From assembly GCF_023554255.2 (NCBI RefSeq), contig NZ_JAMJWD020000003.1, positions 1 through 64,000 of the forward strand: DNA of 64,000 bases. The letters run 5' to 3'. The DNA comes from Phyllobacterium sp. 21LDTY02-6. Its GTDB lineage: Bacteria > Pseudomonadota > Alphaproteobacteria > Rhizobiales > Rhizobiaceae. The translations under genes and the position numbers were made by a program. Positions 7,114-15,209 of this stretch are shown one piece after another; the stretch's first letter is position 1; the number at the start of each line of letters is the position of its first letter. The notes beneath the pieces are model-generated. The model saw only the letters and a program-made list of their open reading frames with translations, was not told where the DNA came from and made no database searches.

Positions 7114-9383
7114 GCCGCAGCCTCATCAAAATACCCGCTCTTTGCAACGCTGTTTCCGATGCCGGCGGCCTGGGAGCGATGATCGAGGATAAAGCTTCCT
7201 CCAATTTTGTTTCGTATCATTTCGAGATACCTGCCATTGATCTCCTCCGGCTGAGACAAGAGAATGGTTTGTACGGCTCTCGTCGAGAAGTACCGCAAAA
7301 GACGTTCGCGATGATCGGAATCTAAACGACCAAGCGGGGTATCAACGATCGACGGCAGCTGGACTGCCGACAGCTGTCCGACAGCTGCAATCAGCGCCAT
7401 CGCAAAGATCTGGCGTTCTCCAGCCGAACGATCGAGCGAGCGGACATCTTGACCGGCATGATCGAACAACGAGACATGCCCATCCGACGCCACAACAATG
7501 CGAGCAATGGTGCCCTTGTGAGCCAGGACGCCGTAGATCTCTGTAACTTTCTCGCTGATCTTTTCGAAGCAGCCGGGCAACAGTTCGTTGGTGACGAGTT
7601 CGATCTTGTCGGCAAGATTAAGCGCCTGGTCAAGCGGCCGCCTCTGTCCGGGAATACCACCTTCGGCGGCGTCAGCACCATCGAGCGTCGCCGTTAACCT
7701 GTCGATTTCGGCTTCGATCGAAGTCAGTTTTTCTGTTGCATTGGAAAGACTGCGCTCCAGTTGCTCGACCTCCGATTGAGCGACCGCGATCACGCCCTGA
7801 GCGCCTCTGATAGCGTCATCGCGTCGGTTTCCCTCATCGATCGCGGCTTCCGTATCCCTCATTGCGGCCGCAAGCGAAGAGACGTATTCTCCGGCTTCTG
7901 CCAGAACAACGCGTTCGTCTTCATGGCGCCTCAACCGGTCGGTCACACTCTTGCGTAACACCGCTGTAAGGTGGGGAAATTGCAACGCGTCGCTTTGAGT
8001 GGAGACGCCCTTTGACAGAGCATTCCAAGCCGTTGAGACGTCTTCACGGGTTGATTGCGTATCGCCACCCAATTGTTCTATGGCATCGAGCAGCCGTCGA
8101 AGCGCGGCATCATTTTGAAATACACCGCCTGTTGCATCGTCGCCCAGGTCGTCGGCGTTGAGCATCGTCATGACCGTGTCGCGGAGCTTCTTGCCAACCA
8201 GCGCGACCGGCAGTGTCGTGGCCGCAAGTCCGGCAAACGCGTGAACGGCGCGTGTGTGTTCGAGAGCAAGTGATTGGCGTTGCTCCAGGAGTTCATGCAT
8301 CGATTCATAGGTTCCTCCATTCTGGAGGCTCATCAGCCGAGCTAGACTGGCGTCTCGCTTTTCACGTGTAGTCTCAAGCGCCATGCCGAGGCTTTCAATC
8401 TCCTCGGCAACCCCCCGCCGGACATTTCGCGCGGACAGCAGATCCGAAACGATCTTGCTGTGATCATCGCCGACCTTGTCCTGTCGGCGAGCGCGATCGC
8501 GAGAATAACTGCGCAAATCATCGACGATCGCCCGGAAGCGCCATAGGCCAAAGGCGCTTTCAGTGATTGCCAGAACCTGCTCATCAAGGTTTCTTTCAGA
8601 GAAGGTAGACGTCTGTTCGGCGTCGAACAGGAAGAAGAAAGCGGCCCCGACAGTCATCAGACGGCGATCGACTTCTGCTTGGTAGAACTCGGTGGTATCG
8701 ACATCGTGCGGGGCGGGCAGGATGTTGCCGTCTTCGCCCACGTAGAGCGTCAGCGTTTCACCGTCTTCCTCCATCGCTCCTGCTTCGTTGAAGTACCAAC
8801 GCCGCTCGACCACAAGAATACCCTCGGGGGTCTCCCATTCCGTACGGACGGCGGCGCTGGTCTCGCCGCGATTCTTCGCAGGTTGATGAAAGGAATTTTG
8901 GATGAATTGACGATAAGCCGAACCGCGCGTCCCAACTGCGGAGCTTTCCCCCAGGAAATGTGACCTCTCGCTCAATGCTGACTTGCCAAAGAGGCAAAAT
9001 AGAATGCCCTCGAGTAGGCTGGTTTTGCCATAGCCGTTCTTGCCGCCAATCAAGATCACCGGCCTCGATGGGTCCAGGCCGGGAAGGTTGATTGTCGTAT
9101 TGCCGAACACTTTCCAGTTTCTGAGGGAGACCTGGCGAAGTGACACAAGGCCCTTCGCGGGAAGGCGCTCCGTCACCCGAGCACCATCTTGCCCGCCGAC
9201 CTCATCTGCTAGCAGCGTGTCGAAGGCATTAAAGAGGGGCCGGCGATTGCCGCTTCCTTCGAAACGCCTGCGAGCATCGAGAAGCATGGCGAGCTTCTCG
9301 ATGGGGAGATGGTAATTCTCGCAAGCGGCGACGAGCTCGGCCAAATCTATGCTGGAAGAAACGAAGTCGTTAATATCAGGCAT
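7110..9383 (-). CDS. dndD: DNA sulfur modification protein DndD (SMC-like ATPase)
   Basis: 757 residues from the ATG at 9383, which overlaps the dndC stop by 8 nt; a frame from 9446 would overlap by 71 nt and lacks a ribosome site. It has Walker A GGKNGYGKTS (about 113-122), the family motif FFLFDAEQTSTFSE, a coiled-coil middle, an ABC signature in SAGERQIFAMAL, and Walker B PSIVDTPLGRLD. DndD is the ATPase of the DndCDE phosphorothioation complex and is thought to help open or nick DNA for sulfur insertion. Confidence 0.9.
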   Translation of the reverse strand: MPDINDFVSSSIDLAELVAACENYHLPIEKLAMLLDARRRFEGSGNRRPLFNAFDTLLADEVGGQDGARVTERLPAKGLVSLRQVSLRNWKVFGNTTINLPGLDPSRPVILIGGKNGYGKTSLLEGILFCLFGKSALSERSHFLGESSAVGTRGSAYRQFIQNSFHQPAKNRGETSAAVRTEWETPEGILVVERRWYFNEAGAMEEDGETLTLYVGEDGNILPAPHDVDTTEFYQAEVDRRLMTVGAAFFFLFDAEQTSTFSERNLDEQVLAITESAFGLWRFRAIVDDLRSYSRDRARRQDKVGDDHSKIVSDLLSARNVRRGVAEEIESLGMALETTREKRDASLARLMSLQNGGTYESMHELLEQRQSLALEHTRAVHAFAGLAATTLPVALVGKKLRDTVMTMLNADDLGDDATGGVFQNDAALRRLLDAIEQLGGDTQSTREDVSTAWNALSKGVSTQSDALQFPHLTAVLRKSVTDRLRRHEDERVVLAEAGEYVSSLAAAMRDTEAAIDEGNRRDDAIRGAQGVIAVAQSEVEQLERSLSNATEKLTSIEAEIDRLTATLDGADAAEGGIPGQRRPLDQALNLADKIELVTNELLPGCFEKISEKVTEIYGVLAHKGTIARIVVASDGHVSLFDHAGQDVRSLDRSAGERQIFAMALIAAVGQLSAVQLPSIVDTPLGRLDSDHRERLLRYFSTRAVQTILLSQPEEINGRYLEMIRNKIGGSFILDHRSQAAGIGNSVAKSGYFDEAAA

Positions 9384-10506
9384 CCGCTCGTCCGGCCGTT
9401 TCTTTGAAGTCTTCCGCCCAGATGCGCCTGATTTCCTGGATTTCATCAGCGTGGATCAATGGAAAGTCCACCTCATCTTGAACCTTGAGCAAACGTGTAA
9501 GGATTGTATTGCGCGCCTCCAAGGTGAAAGGGCCGGGGATCAGTCGGCCTTCGCCGACAAAGTTCAATGTCCCGTTTCTCCTCACGGCCATGCGCATATC
9601 GCCACGTTCCCGAATTTCCTTCAACCAGTCGCGAAATTCCAGGAGCGGCTCTACGTCCTCATAACCCGCTTCGACGAAGGCTGCGGCACTCCTGTCCTTC
9701 TCCACGACCGTGCAGGTCCAGCATCCAAAGCGCGACGATGTGCTTCCGCAAGAGGGCGCATCGCTTTTGTCGGTCACGAGAGGGCATTCGGCGCCTCCGG
9801 CGTTGCGATAGATCGTCACCAGATCCCGGTGCGTCCCGCCCCAGGGGGGCCGAGATTGCAACAGGGTTTGCCAGACTTCGTCGGTGTCGAGTTCAACGAT
9901 AGGCTTGTAGACCATGCATCCTTGCAAGCTCGTATGTGGGTTTAAGCGCTGTCCATTTTCATGGCGCTCCACGCTTCGCCGGCGCTGCATTGACTCCGAG
10001 CGCCTCACACCGAGGAGGAGGATCGCCTCTCCAGCCGCACTGACCTGGTCACGAATATACTGCGTTGTGGGTCGGATCTTCATACGATCAGTGCACCACC
10101 GAAACATTTTACTCGGTGATGGGTACCCTCGCCCAATCAGGTTGACCCAAAAGGTTTGGTCATTTTGGGGCGTCGTCTTGGCAACAATCAACGGAAGGCG
10201 CAAGGGGCTGATGGCGGCTGAGAGCTTTTCCAGAACAATGTCGAGATGGCGCGCAAGAACGGGAGATTCCACAAGCGTGTCATTGGCAACAACATGAATT
10301 GTCCTGGACCGCTCGCGCGGCGGGAGATCGAGAACCATTTCCAAAACGAGCTGCAAGAGCAGTGTGCTGTCCTTGCCGCCCGAAAACCCAAGGATCCACG
10401 GCGTTGTGTGTGGTTGTCGATACTCGTCTCGAAGATCCGCGGCGACAGCGGCAAGTTTGTCGGCAGTATCAAGCGCGGGAAGCTCGCCTAAGGAAAATGA
10501 AGTCAT
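9376..10506 (-). CDS. dndC: DNA phosphorothioation protein DndC (PAPS-reductase-like sulfurtransferase)
   Basis: 376 residues. The ATP-pyrophosphatase P-loop SGGKDST is at 42-48, the CTDRMKI motif follows mid-protein, and a cysteine-rich C-terminal part (ECPLV, then SCGS and GCWTCTVVEKDR) can hold an Fe-S cluster. DndC receives sulfur from DndA and activates it for transfer to the DNA backbone. Its ATG overlaps the dndA stop as ATGA. This is one of the most confident assignments in the island. Confidence 0.93.
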   Translation of the reverse strand: MTSFSLGELPALDTADKLAAVAADLRDEYRQPHTTPWILGFSGGKDSTLLLQLVLEMVLDLPPRERSRTIHVVANDTLVESPVLARHLDIVLEKLSAAISPLRLPLIVAKTTPQNDQTFWVNLIGRGYPSPSKMFRWCTDRMKIRPTTQYIRDQVSAAGEAILLLGVRRSESMQRRRSVERHENGQRLNPHTSLQGCMVYKPIVELDTDEVWQTLLQSRPPWGGTHRDLVTIYRNAGGAECPLVTDKSDAPSCGSTSSRFGCWTCTVVEKDRSAAAFVEAGYEDVEPLLEFRDWLKEIRERGDMRMAVRRNGTLNFVGEGRLIPGPFTLEARNTILTRLLKVQDEVDFPLIHADEIQEIRRIWAEDFKETAGRADA

Positions 10507-11663
10507 GACGCGCGCAACCTTCCACTCATCGCTCTCAAATCATTCACGGCAGCGCACAAAAGAGCAGCCGCACGATCAACCTCGTCCGCCGTCGTGAACC
10601 GGCCGATTCCGATCCTTATAGCTGATTCTGCCTCGTCCCGCGTCAGGCCAATTGCCCGAAGAACGTGCGACGGCTCGAGCGATTTCGAGGAGCAAGCCGA
10701 ACCTGTGGAAATAACGAGATTTTCCCGAACTCGCATCACAAGCGCCTCTCCGTCAACACCAGAAAATCGAAGATTGAGGTTACCGGACAGACGGTTGTCC
10801 ATGTCTCCATTCACAAACACCTCGACCGAAGCCGCAATCCGCTCGAGAAGGCGGTCGCGAAGGGTTGCAACCCGCAAGGGTTCGACCGAAAGCCGGTCGG
10901 CGGCGATTGAACAGGCGGCACCAAAGGCAACCGCCAATGGAGCAGGGACCGTTCCGGACCGTATCCCGCCTTCTTGCCCGCCACCACGAAGCAAAGGGGT
11001 CAAAAGTCGCCGAACGGGTCTTCGGGCACATAGCGCCCCAATACCGATCGGGCCATACAGCTTGTGCGCGGTGACACTCACCAGATCGACTTGACTGAGT
11101 TCCAGCGGGATCTTGCCGGCCGCTTGCGCGAGATCGGAGTGAACAAGCGCACCTTGAGCTTTCGCAATCCCGGTGATTTCGCTGATCGGCTGCAGGGTCC
11201 CGATCTCATGATTTGCCGCTGCAATCGAGACGAGCCCGGTTTTAGGGCCGATTGTGTCTGCCAGGGCATCCAGGTCAATGCGCCCGGTCCGCAATAGGGG
11301 AAGGACACGAATATCGAACTCTGCCTTGAGCGCGGCCACTGTGGAGAGAATGGAGGCGTGCTCGCCAGCCGAGACCAGGATCTGGGTGCGGCCAACCTGC
11401 CTGAGATGGTCCAAAATACCGTTGATGGCTAGGTTATTCGCCTCAGTCGCACCGGATGTAAAAATGACATCAGCGGGTGCGAACCCGACAAGCGCACCCG
11501 TGGCTTGACGGGCTGACTCAATTGCCAAGCGTGCGGCTTCACCTCTTTTCGATTGAGAATGAGGATTGGCATCCAAGCCGGCATATGCCTCGAAAAGCGC
11601 CGAACGCACCTCTGGATCGAGAGGCGTGTGGGCATGGTAGTCAAAATAGGACGCGTCAGGCAT
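10503..11663 (-). CDS. dndA: Cysteine desulfurase DndA
   Basis: 386 residues, a type-V aminotransferase fold with a PLP lysine in TAHKLYGPIGIGAL, ANHEIGTLQ near the cofactor, and the persulfide-forming cysteine in STGSACSSKSLEPSHV. It mobilises sulfur from L-cysteine as a protein persulfide for DndC. The open frame begins at a GTG, but the ATG at 11663 is better placed, with GGAGAA six bases upstream. It is the first gene of the nine-gene operon. It could instead be called IscS/NifS-like, but coupling to dndC makes DndA the sensible name. Confidence 0.9.
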   Translation of the reverse strand: MPDASYFDYHAHTPLDPEVRSALFEAYAGLDANPHSQSKRGEAARLAIESARQATGALVGFAPADVIFTSGATEANNLAINGILDHLRQVGRTQILVSAGEHASILSTVAALKAEFDIRVLPLLRTGRIDLDALADTIGPKTGLVSIAAANHEIGTLQPISEITGIAKAQGALVHSDLAQAAGKIPLELSQVDLVSVTAHKLYGPIGIGALCARRPVRRLLTPLLRGGGQEGGIRSGTVPAPLAVAFGAACSIAADRLSVEPLRVATLRDRLLERIAASVEVFVNGDMDNRLSGNLNLRFSGVDGEALVMRVRENLVISTGSACSSKSLEPSHVLRAIGLTRDEAESAIRIGIGRFTTADEVDRAAALLCAAVNDLRAMSGRLRAS

Positions 11664-11772
11664 CACATTCTCCGATCAGAACGTTCACGCATACCACAGG
11701 AGGCTGAGATCCAGCTAGCAGAGGTTGCGACGCGCGTTGAATTTCCCCACGTTTCCCCGATACGATAGAAAG

Positions 11773-11785
11773 TACATGGAATGTA
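11773..11785. promoter_or_regulatory. Possible operator upstream of dndA
   Basis: TACAT-GGA-ATGTA, a perfect 5-bp-arm inverted repeat, lies about 110 bases upstream of the dndA start within the only spacer that can hold the operon promoter (11664-11943). No dndB repressor is present. No convincing -35/-10 pair was found, so this is a weak call. Confidence 0.3.
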
Positions 11786-11943
11786 TCATAACCCGATTCG
11801 AGGTGTACAGAAGAGACGACACACTCGTGGAGCCCAGATTAAGCCGATTGCTTGTCCCCTCCGGACATCTATGGATTTTAGAGCATTAGCTACCTTCGGC
11901 GCCGGATTGATGGTTCGACTCCTTTCAATGCAATGGTGCCCAT

Positions 11944-12882
11944 TCAAAGGCTTGTCGCGAATTCACTTATGCGCTCAATGATTTTCTCGAAGGTGGGGCG
12001 CTCTCGATAATAAAGGGACCTCGTACTGCGATAGGCTACCTGATATTCAGCGAAGACGGCCTCGTCGGTGATGTTAAAGGCCGGATTGACCGTCAGATCC
12101 CGCTCCTCAGACCGGAACCGCTTTTCCTTGTGAGCGAAGTAGCTGTCGCTGCCCAAAAACCCGAGAACCTCGGTATTTCCGAGAAGCGCATAGACATCAT
12201 AGTAGTGACGCAAGAAGTTCGCGGGAAACTCTCCTGTTTCGCGCTGCTTGCGGAATTTCGTGGAGATCGTCTGAAGTTTTTCCACCAGCGTGTAGCCGGG
12301 ATGGTAACAAACGATGCCAAGCGCGCGATTGTCGGCAAGGTCCACCTTGTCGACGGCAAAGTCGTAGGCCCATGAACTGATGTCGACCGGCCGGTTCGGT
12401 GTGATATCGTCGAATCCAAGCTCCAGGAGAACGCCTTCCTTCAGGTCCGTTTCATCGGAGGTTGCGGTGGGATAATGCAGGCGTATGCCGCCGCTTCGAA
12501 ACTTCTCGTCATCGAAGACATGATCCCGCTCGATACTGGTTATTCCGTCGATCGAGATTTCTTCTGCCAGCCTGTCATAGAAATTCCGCCGGCTTTCGAT
12601 CTGTTTCGGCTTGTCCTGATTGCGGCCGACGGCGACAGCCATTCCCCTGGGCGGATTTATCCGAAGATCGATGTCTTCGGAGAAGCGGTCGATAATTCCG
12701 AAGCCCTTCGAAAGGGATGTGCCGCCTTTCAGCTCGAAGGAATACCCCGCCTGCTTCAGGCCGAAGAGGCAATGCATGATCCAGTAGTCCTTTTCGACGA
12801 GGGCAGGCAGAATGCCCATCTCTTCGCCGACGATGCGGAGCAGGTCTGCGAACTCCGGGTGTCGGTGCAGGTAATCAGCCAT
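11944..12882 (-). CDS. AbiEii/AbiGii-type nucleotidyltransferase toxin
   Basis: 312 residues from the ATG at 12882; the frame extends one codon to a TTG. The DUF1814/AbiEii signature is clear: LKGGTSLSKGFGIIDRFSED and the catalytic IDLRI acidic pair, preceded by VEKDYWI. AbiEii proteins transfer nucleotides, MenT-type members modifying tRNA acceptor ends, and stop growth when the antitoxin is lost. It overlaps the antitoxin gene by 8 nt. It sits between the recombinase and the dnd operon, a usual position for an island-stabilising or anti-phage module. Confidence 0.85.
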   Translation of the reverse strand: MADYLHRHPEFADLLRIVGEEMGILPALVEKDYWIMHCLFGLKQAGYSFELKGGTSLSKGFGIIDRFSEDIDLRINPPRGMAVAVGRNQDKPKQIESRRNFYDRLAEEISIDGITSIERDHVFDDEKFRSGGIRLHYPTATSDETDLKEGVLLELGFDDITPNRPVDISSWAYDFAVDKVDLADNRALGIVCYHPGYTLVEKLQTISTKFRKQRETGEFPANFLRHYYDVYALLGNTEVLGFLGSDSYFAHKEKRFRSEERDLTVNPAFNITDEAVFAEYQVAYRSTRSLYYRERPTFEKIIERISEFATSL

Positions 12883-13468
12883 CAATAGCTTTCATCTCGG
12901 CGAGTACGTCTCTGAAGAACTTCTTCGCCCGCACGCCGCCATAGTCTTCGGCGGCCTGTCGCAGGGCCTCCTGATCGAGTTCTCTCGCTACCACCCTCGT
13001 GCGTTCCAGCACCTGGCTTTCGTCTTCGGCAAGCCGTTTGAGGTTGTTGACCAGATCGACCAACAGGAACTCTTTGGTTGAGATTGCTGGAAACTCGGGC
13101 TTCATCCGGAAATCATAAACCCGGCTTCCAAGCTTGAAGCGGCCATGGCGCTTCCGGTTATACACAACGGCTTCATTATAAAGCTGTGTCGCACCGACGC
13201 CGAGCGCATTATAGGCATTTGGCGTCAACAACAGAAACCGCTTGCCCTTCAGAAACGCTTCCACGAGGTCGCGGTCACTGGCTGGCGCGCGCCCGAAGCT
13301 GGTGGTTTTCGGGCGCATGTAGACGCCGCCGGAGAGTTTTGTCAGCTCGCCGGCATCCAGCAACTTCCGAAGGTCCCGATCCACAGAGCTGGTCCATCGC
13401 GTCAGGTCTGCCCTGCGATAAACCTTGCCCGGGACAAGATGCTGTTTCAGTTCGTCCAATCTGGTCAT
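12875..13468 (-). CDS. AbiEi-like antitoxin / transcriptional regulator (DUF6088-like)
   Basis: 197 residues from an ATG preceded by AGGTGA; a GTG nine bases upstream is the alternative start. The N-terminal ~70 residues form a winged-helix region (GKVYRRADL, then KLLDAGELTKLSGGVYMRP), as in AbiEi-type antitoxins. The rest (KRFLLLTPNAYNALGVGATQ) matches the partner domain of this family. It neutralises the AbiEii toxin encoded downstream and probably represses its own promoter through the inverted repeats at 13480-13539. Confidence 0.8.
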   Translation of the reverse strand: MTRLDELKQHLVPGKVYRRADLTRWTSSVDRDLRKLLDAGELTKLSGGVYMRPKTTSFGRAPASDRDLVEAFLKGKRFLLLTPNAYNALGVGATQLYNEAVVYNRKRHGRFKLGSRVYDFRMKPEFPAISTKEFLLVDLVNNLKRLAEDESQVLERTRVVARELDQEALRQAAEDYGGVRAKKFFRDVLAEMKAIDG

Positions 13469-13479
13469 GTTTTTCACCT

Positions 13480-13495
13480 GCCCTCAAAATAGGGC
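13480..13495. promoter_or_regulatory. Inverted repeat at the AbiE promoter (site 1)
   Basis: GCCCT-CAAAAT-AGGGC directly upstream of the antitoxin ribosome site. AbiEi proteins are known to bind inverted repeats in their own promoters. Confidence 0.5.
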
Positions 13496-13506
13496 ATGGC
13501 GCGGAT

Positions 13507-13539
13507 TATGCAAGCATTTTCATTAAAAATTCATGCATA
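13507..13539. promoter_or_regulatory. Inverted repeat at the AbiE promoter (site 2)
   Basis: Imperfect arms TATGCAAGCATTTT and AAAATTCATGCATA (11 of 14 pairs) in an AT-rich stretch between the antitoxin and the recombinase stop. It fits a second operator or the promoter itself. Confidence 0.4.
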
Positions 13540-13559
13540 CCAGAAATGCGGCGGTTGGA

Positions 13560-15209
13560 TTACGCCGCTTCCCAGACCTGATTGAGAATGCGCGCCGCCA
13601 GTGCAGCCTTGTCCTGCGGCAGAAAGCGACCATAGTGATTGGCCACCATTTCTGGCGTGTCCTGGATTGCGTAGCTCGCCTGCTCGTAGGAGCCCGTTAG
13701 CTTCAGGATGTGGGTAGCAAGAACATCCCGGACATTATGCGGCCCGTGAGGAAGCAGTCCCTTGATGGCGCCGCGGCCGGTATAAGGATTGAAGATACCA
13801 TAGCGCTGGATCACCAAACGCCACGCCTCATAGAAGGTCGTCTGATTATATGACGCGTCCTTGCTGGTGGTCTTCACCGTCTTTACGAACAACGTGCCTG
13901 GATCCTCGGCACCAGCGAGCAGGGCGCCGCGATGGCGGTCAATGTAGGCGTTGAGATAGTGGTAGAGATCCTGCAGGTCCGGCAGAATCAGCCGAAACGG
14001 CTTTGATCCGAAGAACGATGAATTGGCGTTCTTGAACGCGTTGGAGGGGATCAATACCTCCCAGCCCCGGTCTCGCTCGCTCCAGCGGATCTCTCCTCGT
14101 TTCATGTCCTCCAATCGCCGTTCGGACGTTGGGAAGTGACCACGTGGGCAGACGAGCAACTGCCGGAGATTTTTCTGGCGCAGGCCGAGATGAAGTCCAA
14201 GGCGCAGCATCAGGAACGACCGGACTGCTTCCGCCGCGGCGCGGGGATATCGATGTTCGTCCGGCATGCGCTTGATGATCTCATCCGTGATCTTGCGGTA
14301 TTCGGCCAGTGGGCTTTCCGCTTCGAGAATACACATGATCGGTTCGAACGGATCGCGATGAACACGTGCCACCCGCTGAATTTCCTTGGAACGCTGTGAA
14401 GCATGTTTAAAGCAGACGTCGCAGGCTGCGTGCCAATCCTTCTGAGCGAATTCGATCTCGGTCGCCGTGATCAAGCCCGGAATTGGTTTTACATTCTGAA
14501 CCAACTCCGGATGCTGCCATATCCAGCCGGTGTCCGGTCGGACCATGCTGAGGAGAACGCTCAGCATGTCCTCTTCCCATTTGGTATAGAAGCCGCGGCG
14601 CCTTTCGCGCCATTGCAGGTACCAGTCCCAAATGCCCGGGAAGACGAGCAGGCCAAAGGTCAACTGGCCAAGTGGTACTCCGTACCCTTTCACGATACTT
14701 TTCGCCGATGCTGCCAGAGCACCGAACATTAACCCGAGATGCTCGATCTTTTGCGATGCAGTCTCTTCGCCCCACACGCCGTTCCGTTGAAATCCGAGTG
14801 TCGTCAGCGTAGCCGTCTTGAATCGGATCAGGTTTGCGATTTCCATTGCCAGCCGGGGAGGGGCATCGACAACGCCGGCAAGCAGATCAGGATCTTCGAT
14901 CGTTTCACTGTCGGCGTTTTCACTACAATCAAGGGCGCTCGTGATGGATCGAGATGAGAGTGTGCCGCCATAGGAAATAGCGGGAAAACGAATGGCGTAT
15001 CGCTGTCTGATTGCTGCCGCCTGAAAGCGTCGATAATCGGTGGAACCGGAAATGAGCACGCGGCGAACCCACTCCAGAATTTCTTCGCGCTTGCTGAAGG
15101 GAAGGGTATTGAAGTCGTCCGGCAGATGCCAGGCGAGCCGGCGGCGTTCGGCGGCACTGACATCGCTTCCTATGTCATGCCCTGAAGCCGACCGAGATTG
15201 ATGGGGCAA
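13560..15209 (-). CDS. Tyrosine recombinase, catalytic part (C-terminal piece of a split integrase)
   Basis: 549 codons beginning only at a TTG within the sequence LPHQSRSASGHDIG. The tyrosine-recombinase catalytic set is complete: R344 (LGLRQKNLRQL), K393 (AFKNAN), H491-x-x-R494 (HNVRDVLATH), H500 and Y526 (ANHYGRF). The frame overlaps the preceding 257-codon frame by 40 nt, and the two join smoothly if the reading frame shifts by -1 near 15209-15223. It is therefore best read as the C-terminal two thirds of one ~800-residue integrase that targets tRNA-fMet. If translated alone it would lack the N-terminal arm-binding region. Confidence 0.75.
   Translation of the reverse strand: MPHQSRSASGHDIGSDVSAAERRRLAWHLPDDFNTLPFSKREEILEWVRRVLISGSTDYRRFQAAAIRQRYAIRFPAISYGGTLSSRSITSALDCSENADSETIEDPDLLAGVVDAPPRLAMEIANLIRFKTATLTTLGFQRNGVWGEETASQKIEHLGLMFGALAASAKSIVKGYGVPLGQLTFGLLVFPGIWDWYLQWRERRRGFYTKWEEDMLSVLLSMVRPDTGWIWQHPELVQNVKPIPGLITATEIEFAQKDWHAACDVCFKHASQRSKEIQRVARVHRDPFEPIMCILEAESPLAEYRKITDEIIKRMPDEHRYPRAAAEAVRSFLMLRLGLHLGLRQKNLRQLLVCPRGHFPTSERRLEDMKRGEIRWSERDRGWEVLIPSNAFKNANSSFFGSKPFRLILPDLQDLYHYLNAYIDRHRGALLAGAEDPGTLFVKTVKTTSKDASYNQTTFYEAWRLVIQRYGIFNPYTGRGAIKGLLPHGPHNVRDVLATHILKLTGSYEQASYAIQDTPEMVANHYGRFLPQDKAALAARILNQVWEAA

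Noticed and set aside
922-11663. dndB and dndFGH
   Set aside because: Looked for in and around the operon and not found; none of the five downstream genes has the size or motifs expected of DndF, DndG or the large DndH.
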